Source of the DNA: Vibrio tapetis subsp. tapetis
GTDB lineage: Bacteria > Pseudomonadota > Gammaproteobacteria > Enterobacterales > Vibrionaceae
DNA length: 64,000 nucleotides
Assembly: GCF_900233005.1 (NCBI RefSeq)
Contig: NZ_LT960611.1
Span: forward strand, 496,001-560,000
Direction of reading: 5' to 3'
Shown: positions 44,131 through 52,797 of the stretch, piece by piece
Numbering within the stretch: position 1 is the stretch's first letter
Layout: each line of letters opens with the position of its first letter
Position numbers and translations under genes: made by a program
Notes under the pieces: generated by a model
Database searches by the model: none
The model's input: only the letters and a program-made list of their open reading frames with translations
Told to the model about the DNA's origin: nothing

Positions 44131-46329
44131 AACATCGCATTCAACCTGGTTTTCTTTTTGAGGTGCCGGCTCACTTAGCCCCCATTCGCCGACGATAAGG
44201 TTTGTTAGCCAATGCTGTGCAAAAAGGTGGCTGGGTAATGGTTTATCAAACAAGTATCCCTGCGCCGCTTGGCAACCAATTTCCATAATGAAATCAACTT
44301 GCTCTTTTGTTTCTACCCCTTCAGCTACCGTGCCGATATTGAGCGAATTTGCCAGTGAGACGATGCCATTGACCAAAGGTTTGTCAAAGTCATTATGGGC
44401 GCTATCGACGATGAATGAGCGCTCGATTTTGACACCATCAAAGCGAAATTCACGTAAATAACTGAGTGATGAGTATCCGGTGCCAAAGTCGTCTAACCAC
44501 ACTTCAATACCTAGACCGCTTAGGTTATTGAGCACTCGGCTTGCGGTGTTGATGTCGTACATAAGCTGGTGCTCGGTTACTTCAACATGTAACTGCTTGG
44601 CATTAAGCTGGTACTTATCAATTTGAGCGTTAAAGATACCAACGAGATCTTGGCGACAAATTTGCTTGGCGGAGAGGTTAATCGCGATGTGAAAATCGTC
44701 GGAGATCAGTCCTTTCCAACTGTGTAGCTGTTTGGTGGCGGTTTCAATAATGTGCTGACCAATCTCTAGGATCATCAAGCTATCTTCTGCGATAGGAATA
44801 AAGCGATCAGGGGAGATAATGCCACGTTCTGGGTGGTTCCAGCGGATCAAGGCTTCTGCACCAATTAAGCGATTACTTCTGACATCGATCTTGGGCTGAT
44901 AATAGAGCTCGAACTGATGCAAGTTTTCAAGAGAGCGACGCAATTCTCGTTCAATGTCGGTTCTTTCCAGCAATTTTCGGTTCATTTCCTGATTGAAGAA
45001 ACTAAAGGTGTTTTTACCTTGGCTTTTCGCATCATACATGGCGATGTCAGCCGATTTAATCAACTGCAGAGCATTGGTGCCACATTCAGGGTAAGAAGCA
45101 AAACCGATACTGCTACCCACGATGACCTTTTCACTGTCAACCTGAATGGGTTCATTGAGCAGTTTTAAAATGTGATGAGCCATCTTGTTTGCGCCGTGGC
45201 GAGAAATGTTTGGCACGCAGATCAGAAACTCATCGCCCCCAACGCGGCCAACCATGCACGCATCTTCTTCATTGAAACTGCATAACTCTGGGCTGATGAG
45301 TGCGTTTTTAAGCCGTCTGCCGATTTCAATTAACAGTGCGTCGCCGGCATCGTGGCCAAAGGTGTCGTTCACTTGTTTGAACTCGTCTAGATCGATAAAA
45401 CACACCAACAGGGAAGTTGTCTCTGGTGAGGCTATCTGTTCGCTAACGTGTTTTACAAACAAAGTACGGTTGGGTAGCAGAGTCAGAGAATCGTGAAACG
45501 CCATGAACTTAATGTCTTCCGTTCGGCGGTTAATTTTCTCACCCATGATATTAAAGGCGTGAACTAAATCGCTTATCTCATCATCTTTTCGCTCATGCTC
45601 AATGGATTCAAAGCGGCCATCACCGGTTAAAGAGATATGCTGAATGAGCTGTCGAATAGGTTTGGTTAGTGATCGCCCAACAAGATAAGACAAGACAATA
45701 CCAATTAAGAAGCTGGCGATCGTCACCATGCCATGGGTGAGTTGCAGTTGCTGGTTTTCTGCGTATTTGACTTGCTCTAATAAACGTTGATTAGAAGCGA
45801 TATCGTGTTTGAGATTATCCAGCCCCATTTCTAAATACACAACGCCCAGTACCACTTGAGCTTGTTGTATTGGCATTGCGATTCTTAAACGATTGTCCGA
45901 GCGATCGATGAATGGCTTATTATTCTCAAGTGCGTATCGAATCGCGGCGCGGTTTGGGTGGCGTAAACCAAAGGATTCGAGTGTGGAAGTACCATCGTGA
46001 AATATGAGCCCGTGGTTATCCACGACATTGACCATCCGCACTTCGTGTTGCGACATTACTGGCAACAATAGTCGATAGACCGCATCTAAATTATTGGTGT
46101 ACATCGGGTCGAACAGGCTTTCGGTTAAGAAGCGGGCTAGGCTCATGCCTCTAAGTTGAAGCTGGTTGGTTAAGCTCTGCTCGGTATTTTGAGCAAGCTC
46201 TGTGGTTAAGGTTTGCGTATTACTTTCATACAGGCGTTGCTGAAGAAAGTACTGCATTGCAGACATTACCAGTACGATCGCGGCCGTTGCGACGATAAAT
46301 CGGGCTTGAAGACGCAAGTTGGGGGTCAT
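44116..46329 (-). CDS. Membrane GGDEF-EAL c-di-GMP enzyme
   Basis: This 737-residue protein has TM1 (about 10-28), a periplasmic sensor region to about 195, TM2 (about 200-220), HAMP (GRSLTKPIRQLIQHISL), a GGDEF domain (FIDLDEFKQVNDTFGHDAGD; motif GGDEF) and an EAL domain (GAEALIRWNH; VTEHQLM; DDFGTGYSSLSYL; AEGVETKEQ). Both catalytic motifs are intact, so it could make and degrade c-di-GMP. Its ATG overlaps the stop of the PhnD-like gene (ATGA), so the periplasmic protein probably delivers its signal. The last codons lie in a 20-bp repeat. Confidence 0.93.
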   Translation of the reverse strand: MTPNLRLQARFIVATAAIVLVMSAMQYFLQQRLYESNTQTLTTELAQNTEQSLTNQLQLRGMSLARFLTESLFDPMYTNNLDAVYRLLLPVMSQHEVRMVNVVDNHGLIFHDGTSTLESFGLRHPNRAAIRYALENNKPFIDRSDNRLRIAMPIQQAQVVLGVVYLEMGLDNLKHDIASNQRLLEQVKYAENQQLQLTHGMVTIASFLIGIVLSYLVGRSLTKPIRQLIQHISLTGDGRFESIEHERKDDEISDLVHAFNIMGEKINRRTEDIKFMAFHDSLTLLPNRTLFVKHVSEQIASPETTSLLVCFIDLDEFKQVNDTFGHDAGDALLIEIGRRLKNALISPELCSFNEEDACMVGRVGGDEFLICVPNISRHGANKMAHHILKLLNEPIQVDSEKVIVGSSIGFASYPECGTNALQLIKSADIAMYDAKSQGKNTFSFFNQEMNRKLLERTDIERELRRSLENLHQFELYYQPKIDVRSNRLIGAEALIRWNHPERGIISPDRFIPIAEDSLMILEIGQHIIETATKQLHSWKGLISDDFHIAINLSAKQICRQDLVGIFNAQIDKYQLNAKQLHVEVTEHQLMYDINTASRVLNNLSGLGIEVWLDDFGTGYSSLSYLREFRFDGVKIERSFIVDSAHNDFDKPLVNGIVSLANSLNIGTVAEGVETKEQVDFIMEIGCQAAQGYLFDKPLPSHLFAQHWLTNLIVGEWGLSEPAPQKENQVECDVSITN

Positions 46330-47273
46330 GGATTACTCGCTAATGCTAAAATATTGCTAATTTGATCCCGAGCCGAATCCATGACTTTCTGATCGCTATC
46401 AGACAGGGTTTCAAATTTAGTGGTGGATTGTAGAGCGTCTAAAATGGGCTTTCCATGCGGCTCTAAGTGCAACGAAATCAGAATGTCTTGTATTTTCTGG
46501 GCGGTTTCGCTGTCTAATTTGGGTGATGCAGAAACAAAATTTCTAGGAATTTCATTCGTTCTATAAAAGATGTTCATGCGAGCTTGGATATTGACGGGCA
46601 TACTTTGATGGGTTTGCCAATTGTCGTTACTGAACGCACAAGCATCAACTAGGCCTTTAAGAACCCACAACGACATGTTTATTTCATCTGTGCGCTGTAG
46701 GTGGTCTTGTATGAAGACGTAGCCAATCTTATTTGCATCCGGCTTTATGTTGGGTGAACTTAAATGCTGAACTTGATAGCCTTGGTTAAGTAGGTCGATC
46801 ATCGGTAAGAAATAGGCGCTGGTGGACGTATTTCGCTCAAAAACGATGGTTTTACCTACCAAGTCATCCAGAGAGTTTATGGATGAAGTCCTCAAGCTGA
46901 AAAATACCGAATGATAGCTACCTAATCCGTATTTCCATCTTTTGGCCAAGATATTGATGCCATGGTGTTGCTCTAAAATAAGTGCGGAATAGGTACTTGC
47001 GCTGGTTAAGTCAATTTCACCACTTTCCGCTAATGATGCGAGTTCAGCATAACTATTGCAGATGCGCACTTCACCGGATTGATAACCTAGCTTTTGCGCC
47101 AACAAGTCCATCAAAGGTTGAAAGTGAGCGATGTTTTCTTTGGCTTTGTTTGATACCAACCCAATGCTGAGCGTGTTGGGGTCATTTTGAGCTAGAGTGT
47201 TTGCACTATATGTTATGAGCACTAAGAACAGGCTTAACAAGCAGGCTGCTCTTTTATTTGTGCGAACAAACAT
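46326..47273 (-). CDS. PhnD-like periplasmic binding protein
   Basis: This protein of about 315 residues has a signal peptide (ACLLSLFLVLITYSANTLAQ) and a PhnD/phosphate-phosphonate-type binding fold: LSIGLVSNKAKENIAHFQPLMDLLAQKLG, ESGEIDLTSASTYSALIL, LVGKTIVFERNTSTSAYFLPM. No transporter permease or ATPase is nearby. It overlaps the GGDEF-EAL gene by four bases, so it is more likely a ligand sensor for that enzyme than an import protein. The ligand is unknown. ATG at 47273 follows a TTG at 47276. Confidence 0.88.
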   Translation of the reverse strand: MFVRTNKRAACLLSLFLVLITYSANTLAQNDPNTLSIGLVSNKAKENIAHFQPLMDLLAQKLGYQSGEVRICNSYAELASLAESGEIDLTSASTYSALILEQHHGINILAKRWKYGLGSYHSVFFSLRTSSINSLDDLVGKTIVFERNTSTSAYFLPMIDLLNQGYQVQHLSSPNIKPDANKIGYVFIQDHLQRTDEINMSLWVLKGLVDACAFSNDNWQTHQSMPVNIQARMNIFYRTNEIPRNFVSASPKLDSETAQKIQDILISLHLEPHGKPILDALQSTTKFETLSDSDQKVMDSARDQISNILALASNP

Positions 47274-47480
47274 CAATTAGTATGCCAAAAATTAAATGGG
47301 ATTACGTTGAACTATATCACTGTTCGTTGGTGATTGAAAAGGTTCGTTGTCAAATATGTTGTGGTGTTGGTTAACATAGCACCTGTGGTCGAGATGATAA
47401 TGTATCGGCGTGAATTGACTTCGACACGCATCAACGTAAGATCAAATGGTTAGAAATTTATAACCATAACAGAGGGACTG

Positions 47481-48272
47481 ATGAGCAACACGAGCGTAAA
47501 CAAAGAAGAGCAATTAGGGCCTTTTCAGATCTTCATCCTCTTATTATCAGTATTCGTGCTGATTTCACTCATCGCACAGATGACGCTGTCTTTGCCTGAT
47601 GATGTTAGGCAAATTCTTCAATGGACCGATGGGTTCATTTGCTTCTTCTTTTTTATCGACTTTCTTGTTCAATTGAAGCACGCATCCAATAAATGGCACT
47701 ATTTTAAAACATGGGGTTGGATAGACCTGTTGTCTTCGATCCCGATGGCGTCGTATTCTCAGATTGGTCGTATTGTCCGTGTGATCCGCTTACTGCGGGT
47801 TATCCGCTCTACGCGTCATCTGGTTCTGGTGTACATGCGAAATAAGGTCAAGAGTTCGTTCTCTTTCGTGGTTTTTGTCTCTATCTTGGTTCTTACCATC
47901 GGTGCCATCGCGATTCTTATTTTCGAAGCCGACGTGGAAGGCGGCAATATTAATAATGCTGCAGATGCGTTTTGGTGGGCATTTGTGACGATCACAACCG
48001 TCGGTTACGGAGATTTTTATCCAGTAACAATTGAAGGGCGCGTGGTCGCGGCAATGTTAATGACAACCGGCGTGGGCTTGTTTGGTACGTTTACTGGCTT
48101 CGTTGCTTCTTGGTTTGTGGAAGATGACGCGGAAGACCAAGGTAAACACATTATTGCCAACCTCAGACGGGACGTCAGCGAACTGAAAGATGACATTTCA
48201 GAGCTAAAAGCACTTTTAATACAAAAAGAAGCACCATCAATACAGCAAGAAGAACACGATAAAAACCATTGA
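47481..48272 (+). CDS. Voltage-gated potassium channel
   Basis: This inner-membrane ion channel of 263 residues has S1-S4, with S4 bearing arginines at every third position (R97, R100, R103, R106, R109, R112), then S5, the pore loop with TVGYGD selectivity filter (173-178), and S6. A C-terminal coiled coil (about 215-250, LRRDVSELKDDISELKALL) probably sets tetramer assembly. It selects K+ and should open on depolarisation. The ATG follows AGAGGGA. It is monocistronic. Confidence 0.92.
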   Translation: MSNTSVNKEEQLGPFQIFILLLSVFVLISLIAQMTLSLPDDVRQILQWTDGFICFFFFIDFLVQLKHASNKWHYFKTWGWIDLLSSIPMASYSQIGRIVRVIRLLRVIRSTRHLVLVYMRNKVKSSFSFVVFVSILVLTIGAIAILIFEADVEGGNINNAADAFWWAFVTITTVGYGDFYPVTIEGRVVAAMLMTTGVGLFGTFTGFVASWFVEDDAEDQGKHIIANLRRDVSELKDDISELKALLIQKEAPSIQQEEHDKNH

Positions 48273-48466
48273 TCTAGGTAATGAAAGTGAGTCCTTTTAT
48301 AGATTTCGCAACGTCAGTTTAAAGTCAATTTAGCGCATAAATTGAAAGCATTCACAAGTTTTATAGAGTGCGGTATTTATATGCAATAAATTACATTAGT
48401 ATGAATGAATCTGAGTAGCGAGCTAAGTTAGGAAACTCTCTAGCACCTCGAGCCATAAACAGTTAA

Positions 48467-48517
48467 AACCGAACCGTTCATACGAGTAGCCGTGCCGCTG
48501 CCGTATTGTGTTCGGTT
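48467..48517. other. Inverted repeat in the gap before beta-mannosidase
   Basis: AACCGAAC and GTTCGGTT are perfect 8-bp inverted copies about 35 bases apart, which could form a stem-loop in the leader or an operator. The rest of 48273-48544 shows no gene. Confidence 0.3.
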
Positions 48518-48544
48518 CACTCTTCTTGAAGCTACTCAAGCGCA

Positions 48545-48598
48545 TTTTACGGTTAGTGTCTCTTTTACGGTTAGTGTCTCTTTTACGGTTAGCGTCTC
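48545..48598. repeat. 18-bp tandem repeat upstream of beta-mannosidase
   Basis: TTTTACGGTTAGTGTCTC is repeated three times head to tail, the third copy with one change (AGCGT). It ends 15 bases before the ATG of the beta-mannosidase gene, in its leader or promoter. Confidence 0.9.
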
Positions 48599-48613
48599 TG
48601 TGCGAGGTTCAAT

Positions 48614-50971
48614 ATGTCTGTGTTTGATCTAAATGGTAACTGGCAACTCTCATCTCCTGAACACCCTCAAATCTGCGTTCCTTGCGTTATTCCTGATCCT
48701 TACTTTGGCTGCCTAGAGCAAGAAGTGCAGTGGGTTGGAGAGTCTCGTTGGTTATTATCTCGCACCATTAACGTGGTTGAGCAAGATTTGGCGGTCACCG
48801 CCATAGACGTTACGTTGTCTCGTGTTGATACCTTGGCTGTATTTAAGGTAAATGGCGTTAATGTTTTGCAATGCAGCAACATGTTCAAGCAATACAAAGT
48901 AGATATTCGCCCTCATCTAAAGCTTGGACAAAATGTACTGCAATTTGAGTTCTCCAGAGCAGACGAAGAAGCCCTAAGTCGGGCACGCCAATTGCCATTT
49001 CCTATTCCATATTCTGAAGGCAACAACAAAGTTCCTCATATGAATACCCTCCGTAAAGCGCAGTGTCATGCAGGTTGGGATTGGGGTATTTGTTTAATGG
49101 TCAGCGGGATCTACGACAAGATAAAAACAGACGTCGTCAACAACATTCGTTTGCACAGTATGGATTACCAACAAAAATGGTTGTCTGACGATCTCGTGGC
49201 CATTTCTGTTACCGCATTTCACGATGACAGTTACAGTAGCGATTTACGGGTTGAATTTGGCGAGCAATCCCATTCGGTTAGAACAGAGCTGAACAGCCAG
49301 AGCACCAGAGTTGAATTCATCATCAATAACCCTAAGCGTTGGTGGCCAGCAGGTTACGGCGAACAACCCCTGTACGATCTATTGGTAGAACTTGATGGGC
49401 AAGTCATAGAGAAAAAAATCGGGCTACGTGAATTAGAAGTGGTAACAGAAAGTGACCACATTGGCAGTGCGATGACCATTAAGGTGAACGGTTACGCAAT
49501 TATGGCCAAGGGGGCGAACTGGATACCAATGGATGCCTTACCACAGCGAGAAAGCAACCCGCGTTATGAGCAATTGCTGCAAGACGCCGTAGACGCAAAC
49601 ATGAATATGATCAGAGTGTGGGGCGGTGGGCAATACGAAAGCGATTTCTTCTATGAAAAGTGCGATGAATTAGGGTTGCTGGTATGGCAAGACATGATGT
49701 TTGCATGTTCATTGTACCCGTCAACAGACGTATTTTTGCAAGACGTAGAAGGCGAGTTACGTTACCAAATTAATAGGCTCAAACACCATGCGTGTATTGC
49801 TTTGTGGTGCGGCGACAATGAAGTGATTGGCGCGATAGGCTGGTATGATGAGTCCAAGCATCAGCGAGAGAAGTTTACCGTGAACTACGATCGCTTAAAT
49901 CGCCATTTAGAAAAGGTCATTTTTGAAGAAGACAGCAGTCGTTGTTTTTGGCCAAGTTCACCGTGTAATGGCGAATTGGATTATGGCGACGCATGGCATG
50001 ATGACACCAGAGGAGACATGCACTTTTGGGATGTATGGCACTCAGGCAAGTCGTTCGATGCGTATCAAAAAGTAAACCCTCGTTTTTGCAGTGAGTTTGG
50101 CTATCAATCTTGGCCTTCACTCGCAGAGGTGAAAAAGTTTGTGCCGGAAAGTGACTGGAACATTACTTCACCCACATTTGAAAATCACCAGAAAAACCCG
50201 CGTGGTAATAGCATAATCGCGGAAAACTTCACCCGTTATTTCCGTTTCCCGTCGGGGTTTGAAAACATGCTTTATTTGAGCCAAGTACAGCAAGCAATGG
50301 CGATTAAAACAGCCTGTGATCATTGGCGCTCAATTAAGCCCATTTGTCGGGGCATGTTGTTTTGGCAGTTAAACGACAATTGGCCGGTTAGCTCTTGGTC
50401 AAGCATTGAATACAGTGGGCGATGGAAACAGTTGCAATACCATGCGAAGCGATTCTTTGCGCCGCTATACGTGGCCTACGTAAACAAAGGAAATAGCATT
50501 ACGTTATGCGCGCTTAATGATGCGAAACACACCGAAAAGCTAGAAGGTAAAATAAGTTGGATAACGTGGCAAGGTGAAGTGCTTAAAGAATGGACTGTAA
50601 ATACCACCATTGCAGCGGATGGCAACCAGCCAATATGGGAACTCGCTAAAAAAGAACTCAATGCCAATATCGGCTTTTTGCACCTTAGTTTTAATGATGG
50701 TGACATCGAATCAAGCTGGTTTGCGGATGTGCCGAAAGTACTGCCAATGGAGAAAGCTCAGATAGAGTGTCGAGTAGAAAATAAAACGATCAAGTTAACC
50801 AGTAATAAACCGGCGTTTTTTGTTCACTTAGAGCACGATGGTAAAGGGCGATTCTCAGATTCATCCTTTACGGTATTAGCCAACGAGCCAAAAGAAATAG
50901 AATACATAGGGGATGACGAACAAAGCTTAAAAGAGTCATTACGAGTCTATGACCTAGCCAGTAGCTATTAA
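48614..50971 (+). CDS. Beta-mannosidase (glycoside hydrolase family 2)
   Basis: This 785-residue GH2 enzyme has an N-terminal jelly-roll sugar-binding domain, an immunoglobulin-like domain (about 185-280) and a TIM barrel. The acid/base is E403 in LWCGDNEVIG and the nucleophile E494 in FCSEFGYQSWPS; WDWGICLMVSGIY (155-167) is typical of beta-mannosidases. It should release mannose from the non-reducing end of beta-mannosides. No signal peptide is seen, so it acts in the cytosol on imported oligosaccharides. A terminator follows closely. Confidence 0.9.
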   Translation: MSVFDLNGNWQLSSPEHPQICVPCVIPDPYFGCLEQEVQWVGESRWLLSRTINVVEQDLAVTAIDVTLSRVDTLAVFKVNGVNVLQCSNMFKQYKVDIRPHLKLGQNVLQFEFSRADEEALSRARQLPFPIPYSEGNNKVPHMNTLRKAQCHAGWDWGICLMVSGIYDKIKTDVVNNIRLHSMDYQQKWLSDDLVAISVTAFHDDSYSSDLRVEFGEQSHSVRTELNSQSTRVEFIINNPKRWWPAGYGEQPLYDLLVELDGQVIEKKIGLRELEVVTESDHIGSAMTIKVNGYAIMAKGANWIPMDALPQRESNPRYEQLLQDAVDANMNMIRVWGGGQYESDFFYEKCDELGLLVWQDMMFACSLYPSTDVFLQDVEGELRYQINRLKHHACIALWCGDNEVIGAIGWYDESKHQREKFTVNYDRLNRHLEKVIFEEDSSRCFWPSSPCNGELDYGDAWHDDTRGDMHFWDVWHSGKSFDAYQKVNPRFCSEFGYQSWPSLAEVKKFVPESDWNITSPTFENHQKNPRGNSIIAENFTRYFRFPSGFENMLYLSQVQQAMAIKTACDHWRSIKPICRGMLFWQLNDNWPVSSWSSIEYSGRWKQLQYHAKRFFAPLYVAYVNKGNSITLCALNDAKHTEKLEGKISWITWQGEVLKEWTVNTTIAADGNQPIWELAKKELNANIGFLHLSFNDGDIESSWFADVPKVLPMEKAQIECRVENKTIKLTSNKPAFFVHLEHDGKGRFSDSSFTVLANEPKEIEYIGDDEQSLKESLRVYDLASSY

Positions 50972-50994
50972 ATTCAACGCGAGACAAGAAACAA

Positions 50995-51023
50995 AAAAAT
51001 GAGCTCATCAAGAGCTCATTTTT
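50995..51023 (+). terminator. Terminator of beta-mannosidase gene
   Basis: The stem AAAAATGAGCTC / GAGCTCATTTTT with a 5-base loop lies about 25 bases after the stop. Flanking A and T runs make it usable in both directions. Confidence 0.85.
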
Positions 51024-51044
51024 ACAACGGAATCATTTGCCTTC

Positions 51045-51125
51045 TTCACCCAGAACCCTATACCTCAAGCCTTTGCCTTATGTCCAAAGCCTTATGCCCT
51101 TTGCCTAAATTCCGCCTCATGCCTA
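51045..51125. repeat. 7-nt periodic repeat tract
   Basis: The stretch reads as degenerate heptamers: CTTTGCC, TTATGTC, CAAAGCC, TTATGCC, CTTTGCC, TAAATTC, then TGCCTAA. It lies between the beta-mannosidase terminator and the stop of the malate-synthase-like gene. It resembles the arrays at 7.4 and 30.9 kb in unit length and composition. Confidence 0.7.
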
Positions 51126-51132
51126 ACCCCCC

Positions 51133-51684
51133 TTAACAGTAGCGGTTTAACATGTATTCATCACCGCTTTTGCTGGTAAATTCTTTTTCAACACTATGAG
51201 CAATTGGGTCACCTTTTGCTCCGCACTCCATCAAACTTATCCAATATCTGTGGCTGGATTGACTCTGAGTACAAAGTGACGTTCTTGACTCGAGCTGTAC
51301 GTCAGTGATCTCGGCTAGCGTTTTTAGCCCTTGGCGAGCGCCTAGACAAATTTCTAAGTGACTGCCTTGATCGTCTTTTAGCAAGATAGAGTCGGGTTCC
51401 AGTTTGTGCCCAGCAAGCGCAACAAACTGGCTTGGGTTTTTAAGGCTAGTTAAACGGCCATCTGCGAAACAAGCAACAAGGTTACAGTAGTAAACCATGT
51501 AATTGGTGACATCTTGGTGAGATCCTTCATCTAGCGGAAAGGCTGAATCTAGAATTTCTTTTGCTCGTTGTTGTTTTTCTGTCGCTCGTTGTGCTTTCAC
51601 ATTTTCAGCATTGAGGACAGCGTTCGCATCAAACATAGGCTCGGTTTGTAGGTTTTGGTTATTCGTAGCTGTTGACATCGTCAT
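51133..51684 (-). CDS. Stand-alone malate synthase G-like fragment
   Basis: Residues 41-89 of this 183-residue protein align without gaps to GlcB residues 170-218 encoded at 28770-30938 (31 of 49 identical by eye: FPL-EGSH-DV, DG--T-LK-P-QFVA). Similarity continues through LEPDSILL, LAEITDVQLES and a late SGDEYMLNRY matching GlcB GEDYTLH. The barrel catalytic residues (R338, the metal-site acids) are absent, so it is not a malate synthase. The N-terminal 40 residues are unrelated. The ATG follows GAGG. An operator-like sequence shared with the glcB locus lies about 125 bases upstream. It may be a regulatory or decoy protein, or a decayed duplicate. Confidence 0.7.
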   Translation of the reverse strand: MTMSTATNNQNLQTEPMFDANAVLNAENVKAQRATEKQQRAKEILDSAFPLDEGSHQDVTNYMVYYCNLVACFADGRLTSLKNPSQFVALAGHKLEPDSILLKDDQGSHLEICLGARQGLKTLAEITDVQLESRTSLCTQSQSSHRYWISLMECGAKGDPIAHSVEKEFTSKSGDEYMLNRYC

Positions 51685-51808
51685 AGTGGTGTCCTCGGTA
51701 ATGGTATTTATCAGTATTGATAGAACAGAATGACTTTTCGCTATTGGGTTGCGTAGGTGACTCTGTACATTTTTAGATTAACCAACTTTTCGTCAAAAAT
51801 TCACAATA

Positions 51809-51856
51809 AAAATTATACAGTGTAAATTTTACAAAAATACGGTGTAAAATTTACAC
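51809..51856. promoter_or_regulatory. Operator-like sites shared with the glyoxylate locus
   Basis: 51809-51832 matches the reverse strand of 28591-28614 at 22 of 24 positions (AAAATT, ACAGTGT, AATTTTAC). A second site, GTGTAAA-A-TTTACAC (51842-51856), is a perfect palindrome. A third half-like site (AAAATTCACA) lies just before, near 51796-51805. They lie between the malate-synthase-like gene (minus) and the EF-hand gene (plus), in an AT-rich gap of about 350 bases that otherwise shows no gene. Confidence 0.6.
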
Positions 51857-52034
51857 GGCATTATTTGAAAACAAATTGAAGTAACGGCTACGAATTGGTC
51901 TAGAAAACTAATTCAATCATCCCCATAACAAGAAAGAAGGCGTAGTATGGTGGAGAAGGCTGAAGTGAATAGGTGTGTAGATCTTGTTGTCCCATTTTTT
52001 GACAACACCGATTTCATCAGCAAGAGGAAGCGAC

Positions 52035-52253
52035 ATGACGATTATTTCAACTCTAGAGCTACAAGAAAATTTTGACTACTTCGACAAAGACAGCGACGGC
52101 AAGATAGAACTCAGCGAATTTAAAGCGTTGCTGGAAGCGCTAGATTCTCTTGGGCAGGGTGAGTCTTGGAAGTTAGGATTCAACGAAATTGATTTGGATG
52201 GCAATGGCAGTATCGATTTCGAAGAGTTTTCAGCATGGTTTAATCAACAGTAA
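52035..52253 (+). CDS. EF-hand calcium-binding protein
   Basis: This 72-residue protein has two EF-hands: DKDSDGKIELSE (D-x-D-x-D-G...E) and DLDGNGSIDFEE (D-x-D-x-N-G...E). Both loops keep all calcium ligands. No signal peptide is present in this form, so it is a calmodulin-like cytosolic sensor. ATG at 52035 follows AGAGGAAG; the longer frame from 51984 is less likely. It is divergent from the malate-synthase-like gene and shares its AT-rich control region. A terminator follows. Confidence 0.85.
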   Translation: MTIISTLELQENFDYFDKDSDGKIELSEFKALLEALDSLGQGESWKLGFNEIDLDGNGSIDFEEFSAWFNQQ

Positions 52254-52260
52254 ACACTAA

Positions 52261-52282
52261 AAAGGCGCAATTAAGCGCCTTT
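52261..52282 (+). terminator. Terminator of EF-hand gene
   Basis: The stem AAAGGCGC / GCGCCTTT with a 6-base loop begins 8 bases after the stop and is followed by GTTTAAC. Confidence 0.75.
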
Positions 52283-52361
52283 GTTTAACTGTTCGAGCTT
52301 CACTTCGCGTACAGAACTTAGCTTATCTCGTTCATTGTCGCGAACTGGCTCTCACGTTAAG

Positions 52362-52547
52362 TTACTTTTCACTGAGGTTTTGTAACATATCAATTAAGTC
52401 GTTTTCAGACGTAGGTTCCCTTCCTAAGTCAATCTCAGGTGATGCGCCACCCTTGAGCATATAAGCTTCTGTACCACAGTGGTCATAGTGAAACCAACGA
52501 CCATTTACACAAACATCGGTGTAGCAACGCGGATCTTGTTTTAACAT
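52362..52547 (-). CDS. Hypothetical small protein
   Basis: This 61-residue protein begins LKQDPRCYTDVCVNGRWFHYDHCGTEAYMLKGG and continues with an acidic end (EIDLGREPTSENDLIDML). Three Cys and two His in the first half could bind a metal, but no known zinc motif is clear. The ATG follows AGGGAGA at good spacing. No family is recognised. It is convergent with the EF-hand gene. Confidence 0.55.
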   Translation of the reverse strand: MLKQDPRCYTDVCVNGRWFHYDHCGTEAYMLKGGASPEIDLGREPTSENDLIDMLQNLSEK

Positions 52548-52797
52548 ATCTGGCTCTCCCTTTACAGTATGTTTACATTTACACTAACCAGAAAAAGCCG
52601 TATTAAAAATGATCTAAATCAATTTACTTGCTTTAAGTAGGGTTATTATCTGTTTTTGTTGAACTCACGCGACCGCCAATACCTGTCAGCCTTTCAATGC
52701 AAACTACTAATTAAATTGTCAGTTACTTGTTGTGAACAGTGTGCAGATGGGGATTGTTGCCTATGATTAAAAAAAGACATGGGCAGAGAGGCAAGCG

